DNA of 64,000 nucleotides from Myxococcota bacterium (lineage in GTDB: Bacteria > Myxococcota_A > UBA9160 > UBA4427): positions 52,539 to 116,538 of the forward strand of contig JAWKRT010000007.1 in assembly GCA_041389495.1 (NCBI GenBank), given 5' to 3'. Both the position numbers and the translations under genes were made by a program. The notes beneath the pieces were generated by a model. That model was not told the DNA's origin, searched no databases, and saw only the letters and a program-made list of their open reading frames with translations. Shown one piece after another: positions 1 through 8,005 of this stretch. Positions within the stretch are counted from its first letter, which is position 1. Each line of letters begins with the position of its first letter.

Positions 1-274
1 ACGAGTCTCCGTACGCCGCCCCGCACGGAGGGGCCGCTCCGTCCCCCGGCTCGGGCCGCGCCCCGTCGGCGCCGAGCGACGGGTCGCCCGGCGGCGGCCA
101 CCCGAGCACCGGGTCCCGGGCCGCGAGGTAGCCGGCGTAGTCGGCCAGGGCGGCGGGGCGATAGAGCACGCCGCGGCGCTCGAGCACGCGCCCGGTCGCA
201 TACGACATCCCCTCCACGAGCAGCGCGACGACGCACAGCACGGCGAGGGCGAAGCGTCGTTCCCGGGGGTCCAC
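1..274 (-). CDS. SGNH/GDSL-hydrolase-like membrane-anchored protein, partial (C-terminus off the left edge)
   Basis: About 91 codons are visible, read right to left off the window edge. I take the GTG at 274 as start because an in-frame TAG lies nine bases upstream. The N-terminus carries a hydrophobic stretch at residues 8-20 (FALAVLCVVALLV), fitting a signal anchor. The last complete codons spell A-Y-G-D-S, which matches block I (GDS, nucleophile serine) of SGNH hydrolases that carry an N-terminal membrane helix. Such proteins usually deacylate or acylate envelope glycans, but here the other catalytic blocks are outside the window. The spacing of about 65 residues between helix and GDS resembles the SGNH protein at 42533-43660. 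Assignment rests on a very short motif, so only family level is claimed. Confidence 0.5.
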   Translation of the reverse strand, partial: MDPRERRFALAVLCVVALLVEGMSYATGRVLERRGVLYRPAALADYAGYLAARDPVLGWPPPGDPSLGADGARPEPGDGAAPPCGAAYGDS

Positions 275-429
275 CCACGCAGACTACACCCGCGGCTACA
301 CCCGTTTGGGAGGTGTGGAGGCGCCGTCAAGGTTCGCCGGCCCGCGACCGATGCCGCGCGCGCTTCTGCGAACTTTTTCTGACACGTCCGCCCCTCTCGG
401 CGCCACTTCCCACCACGGAGGCCAGGGCC

Positions 430-618
430 ATGAGCGAAGCGGCAGTCGGGTACGAGCGGAGGGAGATCGTGATCTCCGAAGCCGGTGTTCCCGGTCGCGC
501 GAGCGACTTCTGGTCCTTCCTGCACGGTCGTCGGATCTGGCGGAACACCGCCGTCGCGGTCGTCGCGATCGCAGCGGCGGCGAACGCCGGCCTCCTGATC
601 ATCACCGCGGGGTGGTGA
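430..618 (+). CDS. Small single-pass membrane protein, unknown function
   Basis: A 62-residue protein that I do not recognise. ATG at 430 is preceded by GGAGG at about 418-422, so the start is well supported even though the frame stays open further upstream. The first 36 residues are polar and charged; residues about 40-58 form one hydrophobic helix (TAVAVVAIAAAANAGLLII), ending in T-A-G-W. This predicts an inner-membrane protein with a short cytoplasmic head. A GC-rich hairpin follows 50 bases after the stop (669-708), so it looks monocistronic. Its upstream neighbour is divergent and its downstream neighbour convergent, so context gives no function. Confidence 0.6.
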   Translation: MSEAAVGYERREIVISEAGVPGRASDFWSFLHGRRIWRNTAVAVVAIAAAANAGLLIITAGW

Positions 619-668
619 TCCCAGAGTTTTCAGGCCCGACAGAAATCTCCTTCCCAGGATTCTGGGCC

Positions 669-708
669 CGCGCGCGGTAGGCAGGTTGCCACCGCGCGCG
701 ACTCTTTT
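669..708 (+). terminator. Predicted intrinsic terminator after the small membrane protein
   Basis: Arms at 669-678 and 691-700 are perfectly complementary over 10 bp. An inner GGCA/TGCC pairing (680-683 with 687-690) extends the stem, with one bulged A. The stem is followed by ACTCTTTT, a short T-rich tail. It could also end transcription of the convergent gene at 762-2372. Confidence 0.6.
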
Positions 709-761
709 CGGGCCTCGGTGCCGGCCGGCGGCTCCGCCGCCGCGCCCGCCGCGCCGTCGCC

Positions 762-2372
762 CTACCCCGAGACCCGCCGGCGGATCGCGCTCACCCAGCG
801 GCCGAGGTCGAGCCCCTCGAGCGCGGCGCGGCCGCGCGGGCGCGGGATCTGGAAGTACTGGTCGCCGTCGTCCTTGACGAGCAACCGCACGCGCTGGCCG
901 GCGAGCACCTCCTCGGCAGGCGCGCCCTCCTCGGGAGCGCGGTCGAGGCGCGCGAAGACGCGTCGGCCCCCGATCGACAGCAGCGCGACGTGCACGGGCG
1001 CCGGCACGCCGGGCGCCGTCACGTGGATCGTGGTCGCCGCCTCGACGACCGCCTCGCCGTCGGCGAGCGGCGAGCCCTCGCCCGCGCGCGCGCGATCGGG
1101 TGCGAGCGACGCGAAGCGCAGCGCGGGCGACGGCACGGGCTCGCGCGCGCGCGCGCTGTCCGTCGCCTCGAGCAGCGTCACGTACACGTTGTTGCCCGGC
1201 CCCCCGATCGAGTGGCACAGCCCGAGCTTCGCGTTCGGCACCTGCGCGCGCGGGTTCGGGAAGTCGCCCGCGATCTGCAGATAGGCCTCGGCGATCTGGA
1301 ACAGGCCCGTTCCGCCCACCGGGTGGCCGCGCGCCTTGAGCCCGCCCGACAGGTTCGTCGGCAGCGTGCCGCGCGCGCCGGTGACGGGGTGCGCGATCGG
1401 GTCGCCGGGCGCGGCGTCGAGGTCGCCGACGAGCGCCGTCACCGCGTGCTCCGCGTCGAGCAGGCCGAGGTCGACGAGCCCGATCGGGAGCAGGCTGTTG
1501 AACGCGTCGTGCGCCTCGACGACGAGCCCCTCGAGCGCGCGCGGGTCGGCGATGCCCGCGCGCCAGTAGGCCACCTGCGCCGCGCGCGTCGTCGCGTCGA
1601 GGCCGGAGAGCCGCTGGCGATCGAGGATCGACGACGTCTCGGTCGCCGAGCCGAGGCCGGCGACGCGCACGCCCTGCGGCTTCGCGGTCAGGATGACGGC
1701 CGCCGCGCCGTCGCAGATGGGCGAGCAGTCCTTGCGCATGAGCGGAAGCGCGACCGGCAGGTTCCGCGCCGTGTCGAAGTAGGCCTCGACGGGCTCCGGC
1801 CGGCCGTGGAACGCGGCGAGCGGGTTCTCGGCGCCGAGCGCGTGCGCGCGGTGCATGAGGCGCGCGAGCACCCGGGCGACGCGCTCGCTCGGCAGGTTGC
1901 GCTCCTGCACCCACGCCTGCGTCACGAGCGCGATGAGCCCCGGCATCGTGAAGCCGAAGCGCCGCTCCACCGGGTCGACCGTCTTCGACATGATCGCGGT
2001 CGCGACGTCCGTCGTGACCATCTTCATGCGCTCGCCCGCGAGCACGAGCACGCTGTCGAACTCGCCCGACGCCACCTTGTAGTAGGCCTCGTGGAAGGCC
2101 GCGGCGCCCGTCGACGACGCCGTCTCGCTGCGGATCGCGGGGATGCCGGTGAGGCCGATCCGGTCGGCGATCTTCGCCGCGATGTTGGCGCGGTTCTCGA
2201 ACTCCTCGCTGTCCATGATGCCGATCTGGAGCGCGTCGAACGCGCGCACGGACGAGCGCGCGAGCGCCTCGCGATAGGCCTGGGCGAAGAGGTCGAAGAC
2301 GCTCTCGAAGATCCTGCCGGTGAGGTCGACCTTCGTGAGCCCGACCGAGGCGACGTAGACCTCGCGCGGCAT
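762..2372 (-). CDS. Thiolase-like acyltransferase fused to a C-terminal DUF35 OB-fold domain
   Basis: A 536-residue protein in two parts. Residues 1 to about 405 are a thiolase fold of the SCP2 type. The basic-site histidine is kept (KARGHPVGG, H350) and so is a C-terminal cysteine (LCHSIGG, C386). The nucleophile position reads A-S-S-T-G (S86) where SCP2 thiolases have C-A-S-G, so classical thiolysis or condensation is doubtful. Residues about 415-536 resemble the OB-fold of DUF35 (OB_aCoA_assoc) proteins, normally a separate gene next to such thiolases. Steroid side-chain aldolases of the Ltp2/DUF35 type also lack the thiolase cysteine, so a retro-aldol role on an acyl-CoA is one possibility. 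Start: ATG at 2372; the open frame extends upstream but reads like non-coding sequence. Divergent from sppA across 121 bp. Confidence 0.8.
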   Translation of the reverse strand: MPREVYVASVGLTKVDLTGRIFESVFDLFAQAYREALARSSVRAFDALQIGIMDSEEFENRANIAAKIADRIGLTGIPAIRSETASSTGAAAFHEAYYKVASGEFDSVLVLAGERMKMVTTDVATAIMSKTVDPVERRFGFTMPGLIALVTQAWVQERNLPSERVARVLARLMHRAHALGAENPLAAFHGRPEPVEAYFDTARNLPVALPLMRKDCSPICDGAAAVILTAKPQGVRVAGLGSATETSSILDRQRLSGLDATTRAAQVAYWRAGIADPRALEGLVVEAHDAFNSLLPIGLVDLGLLDAEHAVTALVGDLDAAPGDPIAHPVTGARGTLPTNLSGGLKARGHPVGGTGLFQIAEAYLQIAGDFPNPRAQVPNAKLGLCHSIGGPGNNVYVTLLEATDSARAREPVPSPALRFASLAPDRARAGEGSPLADGEAVVEAATTIHVTAPGVPAPVHVALLSIGGRRVFARLDRAPEEGAPAEEVLAGQRVRLLVKDDGDQYFQIPRPRGRAALEGLDLGRWVSAIRRRVSG

Positions 2373-2493
2373 GGGCGCGCATGATAACGACGGCGGCGGG
2401 CGGCGGTACGACGCCGGTGCGGCGGTGGTAGGCTCGCGCGACCGCCCGGGCGACGGCCCCGCGCCGCGGCGCACGGCGAGGAGACCCGACGGA

Positions 2494-4224
2494 ATGGCGC
2501 GAACTCGCTGGCTGTGGATCTCGCTCGCATCGCTCGTGCTGCTCGTCGGGATGCTGTGCGCGCGCGGCGGTGCGCGGCTCGAGGTCGAGCCCGGGAGCAC
2601 GCTCGTCGTCCGCGTGCGCGGCGACTACGTCGAGGCCGCCGAGCCGACGCTGCTCGCGCGCGTGCTCGGCGGCGGTCCCGCGCCGTTCGCGCGCGTGCTC
2701 TCGCAGCTCGCACTGGCGCGCCGCGACGACCGTCTCGACGCCGTCGTGCTCGCGATCGAGGACACCTCGCTCGGCTGGGGGAAGGCCGCCGAGCTGCGCG
2801 ACGCCATCGGTCGCCTGCGCGCGGCGGGCCGCAGGACGGTCGCCTACCTCGAGCTCGACGGCCTCGCCGTGCAGCGCGAGTACTGGATCGCGAGCGCCGC
2901 CGACGAGGTCTGGGTCGTGCCGGGCGGCAGCGTTCCGCTCGTCGGCCTCGCGGCCGAGTACCTCTACCTCGGCGACGCGTTCGACAAGCTCGGCGTCGAT
3001 TTCGAGGTCGCGAAGGCGGGCCGCTACAAGAGCGCCGTCGAGACGATCGCCGGCAACGCGATGTCCGACGCCTCGCGCGAGATGGCGAACGCGCTGCTCG
3101 ACTCGACGGAGCGCCAGTTCGTCGACGGGATCGCGCGCGGGCGCGGTCTCGAGCCCGACGCCGTGCGCGCGGCGATCGATCGCGCCCCCGTCCTCGCGAG
3201 CGAGCTCGCCGACGCGCACCTGATCGACGGCGAAGCCCACCTCGACGCGGTGCTCGAGAAGCTCGGCGGCCCCGTCGTGAAGGGCGAGGAGTACGCCGGC
3301 ATCGACCCCGCGAGCGTCGGCTTCGACCCGGTGGCGACCTACGCGCTCGTGTACGGGAGCGGCAACGTCGTGACGGGCGAGGAGTCGGCGACGCCGCGCG
3401 GCGAGCCCGTGTTCGCGGCGGGCGCGATCCGCGAGGCCGTCGAGAAGGCGGCGAAGGACGACGACGTCGATGCGATCATCGTGCGCATCGACAGCCCGGG
3501 CGGCTCGGCGCTCGCGTCCGAGATCATGTGGCGGGCGATCTCGGAGGCGAAGCGCGAGTCGGGCAAGCCGGTCGTCGCGTCGTTCTCGGACGTCGCCGCC
3601 TCGGGCGGCTACTACGTCGCGTCGGCGGCCGACTCGATCGTCGCGTCGGGAACGACCGTCACGGGCTCGATCGGCGTCTTCTCGCTGCGTCCGTTGCTCG
3701 GCGGGCTGCTCGACAAGCTCGGCGTCCGCACCGAGCTGCTCACGCGCGGCGAGCACGCCGACTTCCTCTCGTCGACGCGCCCGTCCTCGCCCGCCGCACG
3801 CGAGCGGCTGCAGAGCGTCGTGCTCGACATCTACCGGCTCTTCCTCGAGCGCGTCGGCACCGGCCGCTCGCTCGCGACCGAGGCGGTCGACGCCGTCGGC
3901 CAGGGCCGCGTGTGGACGGGCGAGCAGGCGCTCGAGCGCGGGCTCGTCGACCGCCTCGGCGGCCTGCACGAGGCCGTCCGCGAGGCGAACCGCCTGCGCG
4001 GCATCGACGAGGACGCCGACGCGATCCTCGTCGCCTATCCGCCGCCGAAGCCGCTCGCGCAGGAGCTCGCCGAGCTCTTGAACGCGCGCATCGCGGCGGC
4101 CGCGCGCGCGAGCGTCGGCCTCCCCGCGCTCTCCGGTCCGCTCGCGACGCTCGAGCGAGCGCTCGCGAGCGCTCCGCCGCTCGCTCCGTTGCTCGTCCCG
4201 CCCGCCTGGGTGGAGATTCGTTAG
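2494..4224 (+). CDS. sppA: Signal peptide peptidase SppA, long (tandem-domain) form
   Basis: A 576-residue inner-membrane serine protease that degrades cleaved signal peptides. ATG at 2494 follows GAGGAG at about 2478-2483. Residues 5-20 (RWLWISLASLVLLVGM) form an N-terminal membrane anchor. Two S49 domains are present. The catalytic lysine lies in the N-terminal domain (GRYKSAVE, K179) and the catalytic serine in the C-terminal domain (AASGGYYVA, S370). The 191-residue spacing is close to that of E. coli SppA (K209/S409), which also uses the two halves together as a Ser-Lys dyad. Length is typical of the 67-kDa class. The next gene starts 47 bases downstream on the same strand. The divergent thiolase shares the upstream promoter region. 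Confidence 0.93.
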   Translation: MARTRWLWISLASLVLLVGMLCARGGARLEVEPGSTLVVRVRGDYVEAAEPTLLARVLGGGPAPFARVLSQLALARRDDRLDAVVLAIEDTSLGWGKAAELRDAIGRLRAAGRRTVAYLELDGLAVQREYWIASAADEVWVVPGGSVPLVGLAAEYLYLGDAFDKLGVDFEVAKAGRYKSAVETIAGNAMSDASREMANALLDSTERQFVDGIARGRGLEPDAVRAAIDRAPVLASELADAHLIDGEAHLDAVLEKLGGPVVKGEEYAGIDPASVGFDPVATYALVYGSGNVVTGEESATPRGEPVFAAGAIREAVEKAAKDDDVDAIIVRIDSPGGSALASEIMWRAISEAKRESGKPVVASFSDVAASGGYYVASAADSIVASGTTVTGSIGVFSLRPLLGGLLDKLGVRTELLTRGEHADFLSSTRPSSPAARERLQSVVLDIYRLFLERVGTGRSLATEAVDAVGQGRVWTGEQALERGLVDRLGGLHEAVREANRLRGIDEDADAILVAYPPPKPLAQELAELLNARIAAAARASVGLPALSGPLATLERALASAPPLAPLLVPPAWVEIR

Positions 4225-4271
4225 GCGCGCGGCGTCCCGCGCGGCGGGAGCGCGAAGCCGGAGGACACGCC

Positions 4272-4688
4272 ATGGAGACCCGCAAGAGCTTCCGCGTCGC
4301 GCTCGACCGCGACGCCGTCGTCGAGCGCCTCTGCGACGACGCGACGCTCGTCGCGCTGCTGCCGGGCGACACCGAGATCGTCGACCGCAAGGGCGACCGC
4401 CGCACGACGCGCACGCGCTACAGCGCGCTCGGCCGCGAGGGCACGGCCACCTTCCACTTCGACTTCCTGCTCGACGGCAACGTGCGCTTCGAGAAGGTGT
4501 GCGACGGCAAGATCTGGAAGCGGCTCACCGGCAGCGTCGAGGTCGAGGAGGACGGCGACGGCTCGCGCGTCTCGATCGCGATGGAGGGCAGGACGAAGCC
4601 GCTCGTGCCCGAGCTCGCGATCAAGGCGCCGCTCGAGGACCAGATGCGACAGATGACGAGCGCGCTGCGCACGGTGCTCGGCGGATGA
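4272..4688 (+). CDS. SRPBCC (START-like) family protein
   Basis: A 138-residue protein with the helix-grip pattern of small SRPBCC/CoxG-like proteins: an N-terminal helix with D-R-D-A-V-V-E-R-L, alternating beta strands (ATFHFDFLLDG, GSVEVEEDGDGSRVSIAMEG), and a long C-terminal amphipathic helix ending in LRTVLGG. Such proteins bind hydrophobic ligands in a cavity or act as lipid-transfer or cyclase-like modules. No catalytic residues can be named. The ATG at 4272 sits 47 bases after sppA. The stop overlaps the next start in ATGA (4685-4688), so it is translationally coupled to the alpha/beta hydrolase, suggesting a shared lipophilic substrate. That functional link is inference. Confidence 0.75.
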   Translation: METRKSFRVALDRDAVVERLCDDATLVALLPGDTEIVDRKGDRRTTRTRYSALGREGTATFHFDFLLDGNVRFEKVCDGKIWKRLTGSVEVEEDGDGSRVSIAMEGRTKPLVPELAIKAPLEDQMRQMTSALRTVLGG

Positions 4689-5545
4689 GCGAGGCCGCGG
4701 GCGGCGAGGAGGAGCTCGAGGTCACCTCGAGCGACGGCCTGCGGCTGCGCGTCGTGCGCGCGGGCGAACGGGGCGCGCCGTGCGTCGTCTTCTCGTGCGC
4801 CTACACGACGACGCTCGAGAACTGGCGCGGGCAGGTCGCGCCCGTCGTCGGTGCGGGCTTCCAGGTCGCGCTCTGGGACCATCGCGGGCACGGCCGCTCC
4901 CAGGCCCCGACCGCGCCCGGCGAGCTCGGCGCCTACGCGTTCGACCGCGTCGTCGACGACCTCGCGAGCGTCGTCGACGCGGTGTCGCCGCACGCGCCGG
5001 CCGTGCTCGCGGGGCTGTCGTTCGGCGGCCTCGTCTCGCTGCACCTCGCGCTGCGGCCCGCCTACCGCGCGCGCGTGCGCGCGCTCGTGCTCGCGGGCTC
5101 GGGGCCGGGCTTCAAGAACCCCGAGGCCGCGGCGGGCTGGCGCGCGCAGACCGAGCGCACCGCCCGCTACCTCGAGGAGCGCGGGCTCGCCGCGTTCGTC
5201 GCGGGCAAGGCCGGCGCCACCTGCATCGGCCGCGACCCCGAGCTGCCCGCGGCGCGGCGCGCGGCCGCCGCGATCGTCGCGCAGTCCCCGGCCGCGCTCG
5301 CCGCCTTCGGGCGCCGCGTCACGGCCGACGCCCCCTCCGCGATCGACGAGCTCGGCGCGGTCGACGTCCCCGCGCTCGTGATCGTGGGCGCCGAGGACGC
5401 CGCGTTCCGTCGCGCGGCCGAGGTGATGGCGGCGAAGCTGCCGGCGGCCGAGCTGGTCGTCGTCGAGGGCGCGGGCCACATCCTCAACATCGAGCGGCCG
5501 GCCGCGTTCGACGCCGCGCTCCTCGCGTTCCTCGACCGGGTCTGA
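4685..5545 (+). CDS. Alpha/beta-fold hydrolase
   Basis: A 286-residue cytoplasmic alpha/beta hydrolase. The nucleophile elbow is G-L-S-F-G-G with S112. The acid is D238 in VGAEDAAF and the base is H265 in GAGHILNIERP, giving a complete Ser-Asp-His triad in the usual order and spacing. The oxyanion-hole region F-S-C-A-Y and the DHRGHGRS motif of the strand-3/4 loop are also recognisable. The lid region (about residues 140-200) carries no membrane helix. It starts inside the stop of the SRPBCC gene (ATGA). The substrate cannot be read from sequence; esterase, lactonase and acyl-transferase relatives share these motifs. Confidence 0.85.
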   Translation: MSEAAGGEEELEVTSSDGLRLRVVRAGERGAPCVVFSCAYTTTLENWRGQVAPVVGAGFQVALWDHRGHGRSQAPTAPGELGAYAFDRVVDDLASVVDAVSPHAPAVLAGLSFGGLVSLHLALRPAYRARVRALVLAGSGPGFKNPEAAAGWRAQTERTARYLEERGLAAFVAGKAGATCIGRDPELPAARRAAAAIVAQSPAALAAFGRRVTADAPSAIDELGAVDVPALVIVGAEDAAFRRAAEVMAAKLPAAELVVVEGAGHILNIERPAAFDAALLAFLDRV

Positions 5546-5621
5546 TGCGCGCGCGGTCGCGCAACCTGCGCGCGGCCGCCGGGTTCGAGCCCTGTGATGC
5601 GGTGAGCGCGAAGCGGGCGGG

Positions 5622-6296
5622 ATGACCGGGACGACGCGGAGCGACACGACGCGGCGCGAGGGAGCGCCGGGAGCCGGCGCGGCGGGTGCGCCCGGCTCCG
5701 AGCCCGACGAGGACGCCGGGCTCATGCTCGCGTTCGCGCGCGGCGAGGCCGCGGCGTTCGACCGGCTGTTCGAGCGCTGGGCGGCGAAGCTGCTGCGCTT
5801 CCTGGAGCGGATGGTGCACGACACGGCGACGGCGGAGGAGCTGGTGCAGGAGACCTTCCTGCGCGTCTACCGCGCGCGCGACCGCTACGAGCCGAGCGCG
5901 CGCTTCTCGACCTGGCTCTTCCACATCGCGACGAACCTCGCGCTCAACGAGCTGCGCCGGCCGCGCCGTTCGCGCGCGCACACGAGCACGGACGGCGCGC
6001 CGTCGGGGCCCGCCGAGCTCGGCGACGTGGGCGCGGCGCGCACCGACGACGTCGTGCACGCGCGCCGCGAGAGCGCGCGCGTCGAGCGCGCGCTCGAGAC
6101 GCTGCCCGAGCGGCAGCGCGCGGCGCTCTGGCTCGCGGCCGTCGAGGGCCTCGCCTACGCGGAGATCGCCGAGTCGCTCGGCACCACGACGCGCTCGGTC
6201 AAGTCGCTCGTGCACCGCGCGCGGACCGCGCTCGTGCGTGCACTCGATGCGCGCGACGCATCGTGCGAGCGCGAGGGAGAAGAAGGCGATGACTGA
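5622..6296 (+). CDS. ECF-type RNA polymerase sigma factor
   Basis: A 224-residue ECF (group 4) sigma factor. Region 2 spans about residues 45-115, with the -10-melting segment AEELVQETFLRVYRAR and STWLFHIATNLALNELRR. Region 4 spans about 150-205, with LPERQRAALWLAAVEGLAYAEIAESL and the helix-turn-helix SVKSLVHRARTAL. No region 1 or 3 is present. The N-terminal 30 residues are low complexity. ATG at 5622 is preceded by GGGCGGG. The next gene begins eight bases before its stop and encodes a membrane protein of anti-sigma type, the standard arrangement for envelope-stress control. Autoregulation is likely, but no target promoter motif could be recognised in the 76-base upstream gap. Confidence 0.92.
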   Translation: MTGTTRSDTTRREGAPGAGAAGAPGSEPDEDAGLMLAFARGEAAAFDRLFERWAAKLLRFLERMVHDTATAEELVQETFLRVYRARDRYEPSARFSTWLFHIATNLALNELRRPRRSRAHTSTDGAPSGPAELGDVGAARTDDVVHARRESARVERALETLPERQRAALWLAAVEGLAYAEIAESLGTTTRSVKSLVHRARTALVRALDARDASCEREGEEGDD

Positions 6297-7053
6297 GCGC
6301 GACCGACGCGACGCCGGCGACGACGACGAGCTGCTGTCGCGCCTCCTCGACGGCGATCTCGACGACGGGCCGCGCGCGGCGCTGCGCGCGCGCATCGCCG
6401 CGGAGCCCGCGCTCGCGACGCGTCTGGCGGAGCTCGCCGCCGCCGACGGCGCGCTGCGTTCCGTGCCGCTCCCGCCCGTGCGCGCCGCCGTCCGCGAGGG
6501 CCTCGCGCGCCGCATCGCGGACCTCGACGCGCCGGCGCCGGGCGTCGCGGCGCAAGCGGCCGACGCGCCCACCGGCGCGGCGCGCGCGCCCGTGGTGGCG
6601 CTCGACGCTGCGCGCGCGGCGCGGCGCCGCGTGCGCACCGTCCTCGTGCTGGGCGGCGCGCTCGCGGCCGCGCTCGCGCTGTGGATCGCGGTGGGAGGCG
6701 CGCCGCGGCTCGCGCCGCCCGGCGCGCCCGTCGACCGCGCGCGCGACGACGCGAGCCTCGCGCGCGAGGACGCGCCGCCGCGCGATGCCGTTCCCGATGT
6801 GGCGCCCGATGTCGCTCCCGACGTGGTGCCCGATGGCGCGCCGCCCGCGCCATCGCCTGTCGACCCCACCGCGCTCGCCGCGCGAGCGGCGGATGCGGGC
6901 GACGCGGCGGCGGCGCGCTCGATCGCCGAGCCGACCGATGCCGAGCTCGCGCTCGCGCGCGACCTCGATGACCTGCGCGACTTCGACGTCATCGACCAGC
7001 TCGAGCTGCTCGAGCTCCTCGCGCAGATCGACAGCGGAGGCGCGAGCGGATGA
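6289..7053 (+). CDS. Membrane-bound anti-sigma factor-like protein
   Basis: A 254-residue protein whose start overlaps the sigma gene by eight bases. The N-terminal 60 residues (LLSRLLDGDLDDGPRAALRA, then an alanine-rich helix) match the cytoplasmic sigma-binding fold of anti-sigma factors. The zinc-binding H-x3-C-x2-C signature is absent, so it belongs to the zinc-free class. A single membrane helix lies at about residues 118-138 (TVLVLGGALAAALALWIAVG). The periplasmic part is proline/alanine-rich, with a short V-A-P-D-V repeat, and ends in an acidic leucine-rich helix (DQLELLELLAQI). It would hold the ECF factor at the membrane until an envelope signal triggers release. The sequence of this family is weakly conserved, so the call leans on gene order and topology. 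Confidence 0.75.
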   Translation: MTERDRRDAGDDDELLSRLLDGDLDDGPRAALRARIAAEPALATRLAELAAADGALRSVPLPPVRAAVREGLARRIADLDAPAPGVAAQAADAPTGAARAPVVALDAARAARRRVRTVLVLGGALAAALALWIAVGGAPRLAPPGAPVDRARDDASLAREDAPPRDAVPDVAPDVAPDVVPDGAPPAPSPVDPTALAARAADAGDAAAARSIAEPTDAELALARDLDDLRDFDVIDQLELLELLAQIDSGGASG

Positions 7054-7921
7054 CCGGCCGCGCCCCCGCACCCCGCGCGGCGAGGACGTCGCCGCGCGCG
7101 CGGCCCGCGCCGCGCCGCGCGCGCCCACTCGGCGAACGTTCGCGGTCGTCGCCCTCGCGCTGCTCGCGCTCGCGGTCGCGCGCGCGCCGGCCGCGCGCGC
7201 CGAGCCCGCGCGCGGCGCGAGCCCTGCCGCGCGGGACGGGGACGCGATGCGCGAACGGATGCGCGAGCGCTGGCGCGACGCGAGCCCGGCCGAGCGGGAC
7301 GAGCTGCGCGAACGGATGCGCGAGCGCTGGCGCGGTGCGAGCCCCGCCGAGCGGGACGAGATGCGCGAACGGATGCGCGAGCGCTGGCGCGACGCGAGCC
7401 CCGCCGAGCGGGACGCGATGCGCGAACGGATGCGCGAGCGTCTGCGGTCGCTTCCGCCGGGCGCGCGCGCGCGCGCGGTGGACGGGCTCCGCGCGCGGCG
7501 CGACCTCGCGCGCGGCCTGCGCGATCTCGATCCCGACGAGCGGCGCGAGCTGCGCGCCGCGGTGGAGCGGCTCGACCCGGACGAGCGTGCGGCGCTTCGC
7601 CGCGCCTTCACCGAGGCGGGCCCGGGCGAGCGGCGCGAGCTGCTGCGGCGCGTCGCCCGGCTGCGCGAGCTCGCGCCCGAGGAGCGCGACGCGCTGCTCG
7701 AGCGATGGGGCGCACTCCAGCGCCGAAGCGACGAGGAGCGCGCGCGCTTCCGCGACAACGCGGAGCGCTGGCGGGCGATGGACGAGGCCGACCGCGAGCG
7801 CCTCCGCTCGCAGCTCGAACGGCTCCGCGCCATGACGCCGGAAGAACGGCTCGAGCTGCTCGACGAGGCGCTCGGCCCCACCGCGGAGGAAGCCGGCTCC
7901 GCTCCGCCCGCCGACCGTTGA
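7050..7921 (+). CDS. Secreted DUF3106-like arginine/glutamate-rich repeat protein (start unresolved)
   Basis: The clear protein frame runs to the TGA before 7922. It contains a signal peptide (RRTFAVVALALLALAVARAP then APAARA, about 7134-7200), then three 19-residue repeats of the type MRERMRERWRDASPAERDE and more LDPDERAAL / LAPEERDAL helices typical of DUF3106 proteins. These predict a long charged helical periplasmic protein, perhaps a Spy/CpxP-like sensor of the adjacent sigma system (inference). The start is a problem. The ATG at 7050 overlaps the anti-sigma stop (ATGA) as expected, but is in a different frame from the signal peptide. No ATG, GTG or TTG occurs in the correct frame between the anti-sigma stop and the signal peptide. 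Either a single-base error or frameshift lies between 7050 and about 7135, or an unusual start is used, or the gene starts inside the anti-sigma gene (ATG at 6968). Confidence 0.65.
7247..7450 (+). repeat. 57-bp in-frame tandem repeat (three full copies plus a partial)
   Basis: Copies at 7247-7303, 7304-7360 and 7361-7417, with a partial copy from 7418. They are nearly identical at DNA level and encode the 19-residue arginine/glutamate repeats of the DUF3106-like protein. The near identity implies recent unit duplication, so copy number may vary between strains. Confidence 0.9.
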
Positions 7922-8005
7922 TTCGCGACGCGCGACGCGCGACTCGCAGTTCGACGTGCAGGATCTATCGTCCCGACCCTCCCGCGCCGCCGAGAAGGGT
8001 CCGCC

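Noticed and set aside
5546..5621. tRNA-like T-loop (GGTTCGAGCC) in the gap before the sigma factor
   Set aside because: The T-stem pairs over only three to four bases, and no acceptor stem complementary to the 3' segment exists in the available 76 bases.
7247..7450. Tandem repeats as a possible CRISPR array
   Set aside because: Repeats are contiguous with no spacers, stay in frame and encode protein helices; no cas genes nearby.
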